Of a DNA stretch of 64,000 bases, positions 35,845-46,008 are shown one piece after another. The stretch's first letter is position 1, and every line of letters begins with the position of its first letter. The notes under the pieces were generated by a model, which did no database searches, was not told the origin of the DNA, and worked only from the letters and a program-made list of their open reading frames with translations. Location of the stretch: positions 186,001 through 250,000 of the forward strand of contig NZ_JAILYH010000001.1 in NCBI RefSeq assembly GCF_019793435.1, read 5' to 3'. Both the position numbers and the translations under genes were made by a program. The DNA comes from Rhizobium redzepovicii. Lineage in GTDB: Bacteria; Pseudomonadota; Alphaproteobacteria; Rhizobiales; Rhizobiaceae.

Positions 35845-35897
35845 GCTGGCGGCGGATGTCAGCCCGGCGATGCAGGCTCATCCCACGGCGCTTTGGT
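35845..35897. repeat. 53-bp direct repeat, copy 2
   Basis: 50 of 53 bases match 34862-34914 in the same orientation. The + strand reading repeats the LAAD-SPAM end of the DppF-like gene without its stop. The - strand reading is the intact C-terminus of the antitoxin fragment at 35859-36041. Confidence 0.9.
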
Positions 35898-36041
35898 CGA
35901 CATGGTTCGTTTCAGGCGGTCATTGGGCTTTGCTGGCGCGTCGAGGCGGGCAAGGTATTCGGCATAGATCTCGGGGCTGACCGTGAATATGGTCCGCTCA
36001 AGCAGCACTTCCGCACTTTTGTTCCTGGGCGAGGAGGGCAT
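35859..36041 (-). pseudogene. Truncated TacA-type (DUF1778) antitoxin
   Basis: About 60 codons. The sequence VLLERTIFTVSPEIYAEYLA, then LDAPAKPNDRLKRTM and APWDE matches the C-terminal half of DUF1778 (TacA-family) antitoxins, the toxin-neutralising part. The N-terminal ribbon-helix-helix DNA-binding part is missing: upstream residues do not resemble it and the frame runs out at 36086. No GNAT (TacT) toxin gene is near. It lies in a 380-bp gap before prc and is probably the remnant of a TacAT module. Confidence 0.65.
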
Positions 36042-36154
36042 GGGAAACTCCTGTCTGGAGCAGACACATAGCGCAACGATGCTCATCTCTACAAGCGCTG
36101 TAAAGATGGCGTCGCTACGCGCTTTGTCGGCTATCTCTCACCCAGCCGGTGTGC

Positions 36155-38272
36155 CTATTTCCCGTCCGCCTGTCCCGCTGGTTTCGTGGCTGCATTCAGC
36201 ACGCCGTCCTGCAAACCCACCTCGTCGGCAAGAATGGCAGCGGCCTCGTCGAGCAGGACGTCTTTTGCGTTCTTGCGGGCGTTTTCGAGGGCGATATCGG
36301 CGCTCAGGCTGCGCTCGCCCGCCTCCAGGCCATCATCCCCGGCGGGGTTGTCGCCATCGCTCGCCTGCGCCCGCTCCTTGAAGCGCTTCTCGCGCGCCGC
36401 CGCTTCCTTGCGGCGTTCGGCTTCATTCAGGGAGACGATGCCTTTCTCGCGCTGCGCCTTCAGATCGGCAATGTCTTTCACCAGGCGCTGGAAATCCGGA
36501 TCGCCCTTGACCCGCGCATCATGGCGGCTTTGCAATGCCGGCAGCAAGGCCGTGACATTGCCCTCGGGCGCGTATTTCGCCGGCTTGATCTCCGCCCATG
36601 GCAGGGCATTGTCATAGCTGGTCTCGCCGAAGCTTGTCGGATCAGACAGTCCCGGCAGGCTGATATCGGGGGTGACGCCGCGCAGCTGCGTCGTGCCGCC
36701 ATTGACCCGGAAGAACTGGGCGATCGTCACTTTCAGCTCGCCATATTCCGGCTTGCTGTTGTGAACCATCTGGTCGAGATCGACGACCGTCTGCACCGTG
36801 CCCTTACCGAAGGTCGGCTCCCCGACGATCACGCCGCGGCCGTAATCCTGGATGGCCGCGGCAAAAATCTCCGAGGCCGAGGCAGAGCCGCGATTGATCA
36901 AGACACCCATCGGGCCTGACCAGACAGGCTCGGCAAGATCCGAGCTTTTGACCTCGATCTTGCCGTCGCTGCGGCGCTGCTGAACGACCGGACCCTTGCC
37001 GATGAAGAGGCCGGTCAAATCGATCGCCTCTTCCAATGAACCGCCGCCATTGTTGCGCAGGTCCACGAGAACGCTGTCGACCTTTTCATCCTTCAACTCG
37101 CCGAGAAGCTTGGCGACATCGCGGCTGGCGCTTTTGTAATCCTTGTCGCCTTTGGCCTTGGCTTCAAAATCCTCATAGAAGACCGGCAGGGTGATGATGC
37201 CGATCTTGCGCTCGGTATCGCCGACTTTCACGGTCTGCACGGTCTTCCTGGCGGCCTGCTTTTCCAGGCTGATCTTGTCGCGCACCAGGCTGACGACGCG
37301 ATGCGTGGCATCGGCGCCGGCATCGGCCGGCAGGATGTCGAGGCGCACGACGGAGCCTTTTTTCCCGCGGATCATCTGCACGACTTCATCCAGCCGCGTG
37401 CCAACCACTTCCTTGATCGGCCCATTCTTGCCCTGACCGACGCCGGTGATGCGGTCGCCGACCGCAAGCTTGCCGGAAAGCTCAGCCGGCCCGCCGGGCA
37501 CCAGCTCACGGATCGTCGTATAGTCGTCGCGCTCCTGCAGCACCGCCCCGATGCCGAACAGCGAAAGCTTCATCGATACATCGAAATCGGCCGAAGCGGC
37601 CGCGCCGAAATAATCCGTGTGCGGATCGATCGCATTCGAATAGGCGTCCATGAACGACTGGAAAACGTCGTCGCTCTTGAATTTGTAAGCGCGCTCGAGC
37701 GTGTTTTCATAGCGTTTGTCGAGCGTTTCGCGAATGGCCGCATCGGCCTTGCCGCCAAGCTTCAGCCGCAGCCAGTCGCTCTTGACACGCTTGCGCCAGA
37801 GATCATCGCTTTCTGCTTGCGACTGCGGCCAGGGCGCTTTCTCGCGCAGCACCGAATAATTGTCCTGCCCGCTGAAATCGAAATCCTGCTTCAGCAGGCT
37901 GCGCGCATAGGTCATGCGGTCGACGACGCGCTGTTCATAGGCGTTGAAGATCGCAAACGGGATCTTCAAATCCTTCCGCTCGATCGCATCGTCGATCTCG
38001 CTGCGCTCAGCCATGAACTTGTCGATATCGGCCTGCAGGAAAAGCATGCGGTCCGGATCCAACGACTTGATGAAGCCATCCATGACCCGCGCCGACAAGG
38101 CATCGTCGAGCGGAACCGGCTTGTAGCTATAGCGCGAGAGAAATTGCGCGCTCAACTGAGCAGCTTCCGCCTGTCGCTCCAGCGGCGCCAAAACCGGCGG
38201 CGATGCGACTTCAGCGGAGGCGGACTGTACGAGTGCAAGAAATGCACCGAGAAAAACGTAAGCTATGCGCAT
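36155..38272 (-). CDS. prc: Carboxy-terminal processing protease Prc/Tsp
   Basis: 705 residues from the ATG at 38272, with a signal peptide ending at ASAEV. Domain order is an N-terminal helical part (about 30-230), PDZ (about 235-325), and a tail-specific S41 protease core with catalytic dyad Ser465 (GSASASE) and Lys490 (FGKGTVQ), then a charged C-terminal helical region. It matches E. coli Prc in size and motif spacing (25 residues between Ser and Lys). Acts in the periplasm on proteins with non-polar C-termini and in envelope maintenance. Confidence 0.93.
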   Translation of the reverse strand: MRIAYVFLGAFLALVQSASAEVASPPVLAPLERQAEAAQLSAQFLSRYSYKPVPLDDALSARVMDGFIKSLDPDRMLFLQADIDKFMAERSEIDDAIERKDLKIPFAIFNAYEQRVVDRMTYARSLLKQDFDFSGQDNYSVLREKAPWPQSQAESDDLWRKRVKSDWLRLKLGGKADAAIRETLDKRYENTLERAYKFKSDDVFQSFMDAYSNAIDPHTDYFGAAASADFDVSMKLSLFGIGAVLQERDDYTTIRELVPGGPAELSGKLAVGDRITGVGQGKNGPIKEVVGTRLDEVVQMIRGKKGSVVRLDILPADAGADATHRVVSLVRDKISLEKQAARKTVQTVKVGDTERKIGIITLPVFYEDFEAKAKGDKDYKSASRDVAKLLGELKDEKVDSVLVDLRNNGGGSLEEAIDLTGLFIGKGPVVQQRRSDGKIEVKSSDLAEPVWSGPMGVLINRGSASASEIFAAAIQDYGRGVIVGEPTFGKGTVQTVVDLDQMVHNSKPEYGELKVTIAQFFRVNGGTTQLRGVTPDISLPGLSDPTSFGETSYDNALPWAEIKPAKYAPEGNVTALLPALQSRHDARVKGDPDFQRLVKDIADLKAQREKGIVSLNEAERRKEAAAREKRFKERAQASDGDNPAGDDGLEAGERSLSADIALENARKNAKDVLLDEAAAILADEVGLQDGVLNAATKPAGQADGK

Positions 38273-38500
38273 GCAGCGTTGATCCAATTCTTCATGCCGA
38301 GGGTGGATGTGTGAACTAAGTGAGGCAATTGTGGTTTTTTGGCAAGCAGGGAGGAACTTCGTCTGGGCAGCCGCAAAACTATCCGAGCTGATCGGTCAGG
38401 AGGCACTGAAGCGTACCGGAGCGAAATCGTTCAGCGAGAACGGCTCGTACCGGACGTCCGGCAGCATAGCTGCGCGCGAGCATGAGGTGGCGCGAACGTT

Positions 38501-40462
38501 TCAGTGTGCGGTGCCTGGTTTCTCCTTTGCCCTCACAATGGCGTCCGCTTCCTTGCCGTATAGCTCCTCGAAGTGATCGAAGGTCTTGGAAAAATAACCA
38601 ATGCCCTGCGTCGCCGAGCGCAGCGCCCGCGCCAGTTCCTCAAGTGCACCGCCCGGAACGAGCGCCCGGAAGATGTCCCAACCCTTGGCGGTTTCATCCC
38701 GGTCGAAGCCGAGAACCTGGCCGTTGAGGGCAGAGACGATCTGGACGAGGCTGCCCGAATAGACCGACGGAATGTGAATCTCGCTGCGGAAGACCGGCTG
38801 CATCAAGACGGTCGATCCCTCGGCAAGCGCCTGACGCACCCCCATTTTCGACGCAGTCCGGAAGGCGTGTTCCGAACTGTCGACGGCATGGTGCTGACCA
38901 TCTTGCAGCGTTACGCCGACATCGATGACCTCGAAGCCTAGCGGTCCTTTCTCCATCGCTTCGCGCGCGCCCGCTTCGACGGCGGGGAAGTAATTGCGCG
39001 GAACGGCGCCGCCCTTGACTGTTTCGCCAAAGGTGAAACCCTGGCCGCGCTCGTTGGGGTGAATGCTCAGCTTCACATCCGCGAATTGCCCGGCACCACC
39101 GGTCTGTTTGCGATGGCGGTAATGAACCTCCGATGGTTTCGTGATCGTCTCGCGGTAGATCGGGCTGGGCGTTCGGTCGGTCACGGAGATGTGAAAGACT
39201 TCCGCCAGCGTTCGGCAAAGTTCACGCAGATGTACCGGCCCCTGGGCGCGGACGAGTTGAGCGCCCGTGCCTTCCTCCTGCAAGACTTTCAGGCCGCGAT
39301 CCGTCTCGGAAAGTTTTGCCAGCGTTTCGGAAAGCTTGTTTTCATCGCGCTCGCTGCCCGGAACCAGGATCCTTTCAAGCATCGGCGTGGGTGGTTCCGT
39401 CCACTCAGGCGGGGCGATCACCGCGCCGGGGGTCAATAGCGAAGGGACGCGCAGATGGTCGGACTTGACGGTCGCGAAGACATCCCCCGGCGCCGGCAGA
39501 ACCGCCGAATTGGACCGCCCGTTTGCGAGATTTTGGACGGCGCCGAGGCTGGAGCCGCCCAGTGATGCGCCTTGCCGCAGTCCCTCGCCAAGTGCGCGCA
39601 CGAGCACCGTCTTGCCGACATTCTGGCGATGATAGGCATGGAAGCTCACGGCCACCAGCTTGCCTTCATCGACAGTTCCCGTATGAGCGAGACGCTGCCT
39701 GAGAATCCCGACCGGCGGCGCCTCGTGGCGCAGCGCCTTCATCAGCCTCATCATGCCGTTGCCGTGACTTGCAGCACCGATCAGGACCGGGATAATCCTG
39801 TTTTCCCTGAGAACCCGCGATGAAATGGCATAGAGCGCGTCGCTGGGTGGCTCGCGGTCCTCGATCAGTTCCTCGAGAAGCCAGTCATCGAATTCGGACA
39901 GATGTTCCAGGAGTTCGGTGCGCGCTTCGTGCTCACGTTCGGCAGTGCTTTCGGGGATGGCGATCAGCGCCGAAGTCTGGCCTTCCCGGTAGCGCCACGC
40001 CCGTTCCGAAATCAGATCGCAACTGCCGACGATCCTGTCCCCCTCGCGGATCGGGATCTGGCGAAGCAAAAGCGTGTGGTTGGCGTAGTCTTGAAGCGCG
40101 GCGATCACATCCCTCAACCGCCCCCTCGGTTCGTCCATCCGGTTGACGAAGAGGATGCAAGGCGTCCCCGAGGCTTCGATTATCCTGAGATAGGGCGCGG
40201 CGAGCACAGCCTCCTCGGGTGCCGATGAAACGCACAATATGCAGGCGTCGCTGGCAAGAAGCGCGTGCTGCGCATGCGCCAACGCTTCGTTGGGTCCTGG
40301 CGCATCCAGTGCACACCACGCCTCGTTTCCGAAGATGAACTCTGTGAGGTTCAATCCATAAGGGGAGCTGGATTTTCTCGGCGTCCCCTCCAGCGAGCCG
40401 AGCTTTTCCACGACTGTCGATTTTCCGGTCTGCGAGGGTCCAAGCACGGTAAAGCAACGCAT
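38501..40462 (-). CDS. EF-G-like translational GTPase (divergent)
   Basis: 653 residues from the ATG at 40462, with GGAGG eight bases upstream; earlier ATGs are too close to that site. GTPase motifs: P-loop GPSQTGKS (8-15), DAPG (53-56) and NRMD (107-110, usual NKxD). Domains II to V of elongation factor G follow (RQTGGAGQFADVKLSIHPN for domain IV; the FDRDE and KTFDHFEELYGKEADAI end). It is shorter than EF-G and its G-domain lacks the standard switch I RGITI, so it is a paralogue of the EF-G2 type with unknown role, not the housekeeping fusA. Confidence 0.88.
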   Translation of the reverse strand: MRCFTVLGPSQTGKSTVVEKLGSLEGTPRKSSSPYGLNLTEFIFGNEAWCALDAPGPNEALAHAQHALLASDACILCVSSAPEEAVLAAPYLRIIEASGTPCILFVNRMDEPRGRLRDVIAALQDYANHTLLLRQIPIREGDRIVGSCDLISERAWRYREGQTSALIAIPESTAEREHEARTELLEHLSEFDDWLLEELIEDREPPSDALYAISSRVLRENRIIPVLIGAASHGNGMMRLMKALRHEAPPVGILRQRLAHTGTVDEGKLVAVSFHAYHRQNVGKTVLVRALGEGLRQGASLGGSSLGAVQNLANGRSNSAVLPAPGDVFATVKSDHLRVPSLLTPGAVIAPPEWTEPPTPMLERILVPGSERDENKLSETLAKLSETDRGLKVLQEEGTGAQLVRAQGPVHLRELCRTLAEVFHISVTDRTPSPIYRETITKPSEVHYRHRKQTGGAGQFADVKLSIHPNERGQGFTFGETVKGGAVPRNYFPAVEAGAREAMEKGPLGFEVIDVGVTLQDGQHHAVDSSEHAFRTASKMGVRQALAEGSTVLMQPVFRSEIHIPSVYSGSLVQIVSALNGQVLGFDRDETAKGWDIFRALVPGGALEELARALRSATQGIGYFSKTFDHFEELYGKEADAIVRAKEKPGTAH

Positions 40463-40724
40463 CAGCATTCCTCCAACTGCCATAAACACAATTTCAGCCA
40501 TCATAGGATGCCCTGAACCGCTGCAAGGCGCCAGAGGTGTTCAGTTTGACAGCGCTTTGACCTGGACTTGCGTTTATCGTCATGTGAACTGGGCGGTCTG
40601 AAGTGTTCTTTCTCGTCCGCTCTCTGCAAATCTGGATGGATGATGGAAAAGCGCGGTCATCGAGCCAAGCTACTTAACGACCATGACCGGGTGAAAACTT
40701 CCAGGATAATTGGAGGAGGTTGCC

Positions 40725-40847
40725 TTGAAGGGAATCGAAATCTCGATCGCGTTGCTCGGTTCACACCGGGAGATGGGCAGGCTGTTACAGATGCTCAACC
40801 CAACAGTCCCACGGCCCGCAATTGCTGAGAATTGCTTTGAAGGCTAA
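40725..40847 (+). CDS. Possible 40-residue peptide
   Basis: A TTG-started frame of 40 codons follows a near-perfect Shine-Dalgarno (GGAGGAGG at 40712-40719). The product (KGIEISIALLGSHREMGRLL...) has no recognised features. It lies in the 416-bp gap between the divergent EF-G-like and DUF4274 genes, the rest of which shows nothing I can name. Only the ribosome site supports it. Confidence 0.25.
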   Translation: MKGIEISIALLGSHREMGRLLQMLNPTVPRPAIAENCFEG

Positions 40848-40878
40848 TAGGCGATCGATCATTCCCAGAGGGAGAGCG

Positions 40879-41706
40879 ATGGCCGACACATTTGACAGTT
40901 ATGATGCCGAACAACGGGCCATGATCGATTGGTTGACCGGCCGGTCTCCTGATGCTCGCCATGCCATTGCAGAAAATCTGAACTTCGACTTCGCTGAAGA
41001 TGTGTTCGAGTGGATCCTGACGCAGCCGGACTGCGATCTGGCAACTGCCGCGAGCTATTTCTGGCGAACAGAACCATCCGACCTTCTCGAAAATTCTGAC
41101 TCCAGGAATGAAGATAGCTTGACGGTGCAGCGGCTAATAGACCGCGTCAATGCGGGCTTTTATAGCCGGTCGGAAATTTACTATGGGGGCCAAGAGCTGT
41201 GGGAAGGCGAAGAGGTGTGCAGTTGGACGGTTGAAGAAGCCGAAGACCTGCGAGAGTTCGCCCGCGCCCATGGGGCTTCCAATCTTCCCTGGACTTTACC
41301 TGAGGCGCTGGTTCCGCCGTTCGGGCACCGCGCAGTTCGCATCTTAGATGAAGAAGATCCCCTTAAATCGGAAGAACTCCAAAAGCTCTTTGCCGGGCTC
41401 GGGACAGGTTCCGGACTAATTCCAGCAAGCCTGATGGCGGCAGATCCGCCTCCAAGAAGTATGCCGCAGCCAGCGCAGCAACTCAACGTCGGAAAAAGAA
41501 TAGCGACGTTGCGCAGTTCGGCTTTCACGCCGCTGTACCTTTACCTCGCATTCGTTGCGGCGGGATGGGGACTTATCTATGTCTTTGACCCTCCGAGGTT
41601 CGTATATACGCTGATGATCATCTGCTGCTTGCACTTCGGGCCGATGACATTCTGGATGGTGCGATCTGAAATGAAACGGAAGACTGAGAAACTAGCGGCC
41701 CGCTAG
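40879..41706 (+). CDS. DUF4274-like protein with C-terminal membrane anchor
   Basis: 275 residues from the ATG at 40879 (AGAGGGAG upstream). The N-terminal 70 residues contain the DUF4274-type motif: FDFAEDVFEWILTQPDCDLA, then a YFWR. The middle has charged Glu-rich segments. The C-terminal 70 residues carry two hydrophobic helices (LYLYLAFVAAGWGLIYVF and VYTLMIICCLHFGPMTFWMV), so it is probably an inner membrane protein with a cytoplasmic N-terminal domain. DUF4274 proteins have no known biochemical role; some act as immunity proteins near toxins, but none is seen here. Confidence 0.65.
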   Translation: MADTFDSYDAEQRAMIDWLTGRSPDARHAIAENLNFDFAEDVFEWILTQPDCDLATAASYFWRTEPSDLLENSDSRNEDSLTVQRLIDRVNAGFYSRSEIYYGGQELWEGEEVCSWTVEEAEDLREFARAHGASNLPWTLPEALVPPFGHRAVRILDEEDPLKSEELQKLFAGLGTGSGLIPASLMAADPPPRSMPQPAQQLNVGKRIATLRSSAFTPLYLYLAFVAAGWGLIYVFDPPRFVYTLMIICCLHFGPMTFWMVRSEMKRKTEKLAAR

Positions 41707-41737
41707 TAGCAAACCGCCTCATCCCAACACACGCAAA

Positions 41738-41768
41738 AGCCCCGCGGTCGTTGCCACACCGCGGGGCT
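41738..41768. terminator. Bidirectional terminator
   Basis: Perfect 11-bp stem AGCCCCGCGGT / ACCGCGGGGCT with a 9-nt loop. CTTT follows on the + strand and TTTGCG on the - strand (from AAAA at 41735-41738), so it can serve both the DUF4274 gene and the converging agaL2. Confidence 0.8.
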
Positions 41769-41796
41769 CTTTGACGCCTAACCCGGGAGAAAAAGG

Positions 41797-43167
41797 TCAG
41801 GCGGCTTTAACTTTGTTGGATGTGCGGGCCCATTCCGGCAGCCAGTCGCCGTGGGTGGCGAGCAGGTCGTCGACCAGCGACCAGATCTGGTCGAGGTCGA
41901 GTTCGGCTGCGGTGTGCGGGTCCATCATCGCGGCGTGGTAGATGTGCTCGCGATTTTCCGTCATCAGCGCCTGCACCGTCAGTTCCTGGACGTTGATGTT
42001 GGTGCGGATCAGCGCGGTCAGCTGCGGCGGCAGGGCGCCGATGAAGGTCGGCTGGATGCCTGAGGCGTCGACCAGGCAAGGCACTTCGGCGGCGCAATTT
42101 TCCGGCAGCGAGGTGATGCAGCCATTGTTGCGGACGTTGCCGTAGATGACGGAGGGTTCGCCGGTCCAGACCGAGTTGATGATCGAGGAGGCATATTCCT
42201 TCGAGGGCGTCACCTCGATCTTGTCGGCGCTGCGATAGGCCTCCGCCTGGCCCTTCCAGCGCTCGATCTGCTCGATGCAGCGTTTCGGATACTCATCGAG
42301 CGGAATGCCGAATTTCTCGATCAGGTCGTCGCGGCCCTCCTTGATGAAATAGGGCGTGTATTCGGCGAAATGCTCCGAGCTTTCGGTGACGAAATAGCCG
42401 AGCCGCGTCAGCATCTCGTAGCGCACCTTGTTCGGGCAGCGCGGGTTCCAGCCGGGTTTCGGCGCCCTGCCCTCGCGGTAGGCGCGCAAGAGATCGGGAT
42501 AGAGGTTGCGGTAGGAGCCGTCGGCCTGGCGGTGCTCGAATTTGAGATAGAAGGCCATGTGGTTGATGCCGGCGGCGCGGTAGCGAATTTCCTCGTAGGG
42601 AATGTCGAGATCGTGGGCCAGTTCCATCGCCGTGCCCTGCACCGAATGGCAGAGGCCGACCTGGCGGATGGTTGGATATTTCTCGGCGATTGCCCAGGTG
42701 TTGATCGCCATCGGGTTGACATATTGCAGCATGATCGCCTCGGGGCAGACGGCGAGCATGTCCTCGCAGATCTTCCAGAGATGCGGCACGGTGCGCAGGC
42801 CCCGCATGATGCCGCCGACGCCGAGCGTATCGGCGATCGTCTGGCGCAGGCCGTATTTCTTCGGCACCTCGAAATCGGTGACGGTGCAGGGCTCATAGCC
42901 GCCGATCTGGAAGGCGACGACGACGAAATCGGCGCCGGCAAGCGCCTTGCGCTGGTCGGAATAGGTCTCGGCCTTGGCCTTGACGCCGAGCGTCGAGATC
43001 AGCTTGTTGACGACGACGGCGCTTTCCTCCAGCCGCTGCGGATTGAGATCCATCAGCGCGATCGTCGCGCCCGACAGCGCGGGACGCTGCAACACGTCGC
43101 CGATGATGTTCTTCATGAAAACGGTGGAGCCAGCTCCGATGAATGTGATCTTGGGATTTGCTGCCAT
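41797..43167 (-). CDS. agaL2: Alpha-galactosidase, GH4 (AgaL2)
   Basis: 456 residues from the ATG at 43167 (CCGGAGG upstream). GH4 family: Rossmann motif IGAGSTVFMKN near the N-terminus, the metal-binding Cys in GLCHSVQG and His in GINHMAF, and the NVRNNGCITSLPE stretch. GH4 enzymes need NAD+ and Mn2+ and act by transient oxidation of the sugar. In S. meliloti the matching gene at the end of the agp operon is agaL2. It should cleave melibiose or raffinose-type galactosides after uptake by AgpABCD. Confidence 0.92.
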   Translation of the reverse strand: MAANPKITFIGAGSTVFMKNIIGDVLQRPALSGATIALMDLNPQRLEESAVVVNKLISTLGVKAKAETYSDQRKALAGADFVVVAFQIGGYEPCTVTDFEVPKKYGLRQTIADTLGVGGIMRGLRTVPHLWKICEDMLAVCPEAIMLQYVNPMAINTWAIAEKYPTIRQVGLCHSVQGTAMELAHDLDIPYEEIRYRAAGINHMAFYLKFEHRQADGSYRNLYPDLLRAYREGRAPKPGWNPRCPNKVRYEMLTRLGYFVTESSEHFAEYTPYFIKEGRDDLIEKFGIPLDEYPKRCIEQIERWKGQAEAYRSADKIEVTPSKEYASSIINSVWTGEPSVIYGNVRNNGCITSLPENCAAEVPCLVDASGIQPTFIGALPPQLTALIRTNINVQELTVQALMTENREHIYHAAMMDPHTAAELDLDQIWSLVDDLLATHGDWLPEWARTSNKVKAA

Positions 43168-43189
43168 TATAACCTCCGGCATTCGGCAA

Positions 43190-44857
<1,668 letters not shown>

Positions 44858-44867
44858 ATCAATCACC

Positions 44868-46007
44868 TCAATAAGGATCGACCGCGTCGCGCAGTCCGTC
44901 GCCCAGCGCATTGAAGGCGAAGACGGTGACGAGCACGAAGCCGACGGGGGAGAGAATCCAGGGATAGGAACCGATGACCGAATAGGTCGCCGTATCCTGC
45001 AGCATCAGCCCCCAGGAGATCAGTGGCGGCTTGACGGCAAAGCCGAGGAAACCGAGGAAGGATTCGAGCAGCACGACGCTCGGTATGTGCAGTGTCACCG
45101 CGACGATGACATGGCTCATCACGTTCGGGAAAATATGCTGCATGATAATGCGCTTGTCGGTGGCGCCGACCGCCATTGCCGCCCGGACATAATCGATGCG
45201 GGCAAGTGCTAAGGTCTTGCCGCGCACCTCGCGCGACATCTGCGCCCAGCCGAGCGCCGACATGACGAAGATGACGAAGGCGAGGAAGACATTGGTCGGC
45301 GCCGTCACCGGGATCAGCGAGGTCAGCGCCAGATAGAGCGGCAATTGCGGGAAGGCGAGCACCAGCTCGACGAAGCGCTGCAGCCAGATATCGAAGGTGC
45401 CGCCGAAATAACCGGAGACCATGCCGACCGTCGTGCCGATCAGGGTGACGATGAAGACGACGGTCAGCGCGATCATCAGCGAGATGCGCGAGCCGATGAT
45501 GGCGCGCGACAGCACGTCACGGCCGAACTTGTCGGTGCCGAGGAAATGCACCGGCTGGCCATCGGTCGAGCCGAAGAAGTGGCGGTCGGCCGGGATCAGG
45601 CCGAACAGCTTGTATTCGGCGCCCTTGACGAAGAAGCCAAGCAGCCTCGGATTGTCGTAATCCATTCCGACGATCGGCTGGAAGGTGACCGGGTCGAGTT
45701 CCTCGGAATCCGACAGCGCATAGACGCGCGGCTGGAAGACGAAATTGCCGTCCTTGTCGTGGAAGCTCATCACCTGCGGCGGGGCGAAGCCGACATCGGT
45801 CGCCTTCGGATCCATCGGCGCGACGAAATCGGCAAAGATCGCCATGAGCAGCAGCAGCCCGACGAGGATGAGCCCGGCCATGCCGGTCCAGGAGCGCCTG
45901 AGCCGGCGCCAGACCAGGGCGATATAGCTCTCATGCCCGCGCGATGGCTTGCTGACCGAAGGTTCGGTCGTCGTCGGCGGTGGCGGCGAGGAGTCGAAAG
46001 CCAGCAT
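44868..46007 (-). CDS. agpC: Alpha-galactoside ABC transporter permease AgpC
   Basis: 379 residues from the ATG at 46007, where AAGGAG sits seven bases upstream and overlaps the end of agpB; earlier in-frame ATGs lie inside agpB. Six membrane spans, with a long periplasmic segment after the first span (residues about 65-155), as in family 5 permeases. FLGTDKFGRDVLSRAIIGSRISL is the DppC/OppC motif and RVDYVRAAMAVGATDKRIIMQHIFPN the ATPase-coupling loop (with the ARIDYVRAA form). Confidence 0.92.
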   Translation of the reverse strand: MLAFDSSPPPPTTTEPSVSKPSRGHESYIALVWRRLRRSWTGMAGLILVGLLLLMAIFADFVAPMDPKATDVGFAPPQVMSFHDKDGNFVFQPRVYALSDSEELDPVTFQPIVGMDYDNPRLLGFFVKGAEYKLFGLIPADRHFFGSTDGQPVHFLGTDKFGRDVLSRAIIGSRISLMIALTVVFIVTLIGTTVGMVSGYFGGTFDIWLQRFVELVLAFPQLPLYLALTSLIPVTAPTNVFLAFVIFVMSALGWAQMSREVRGKTLALARIDYVRAAMAVGATDKRIIMQHIFPNVMSHVIVAVTLHIPSVVLLESFLGFLGFAVKPPLISWGLMLQDTATYSVIGSYPWILSPVGFVLVTVFAFNALGDGLRDAVDPY

Positions 46008-46008
46008 C

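Noticed and set aside
38501..40462. Housekeeping elongation factor G (fusA)
   Set aside because: Shorter, no standard switch I, variant NRMD, and not next to tuf or rps genes.
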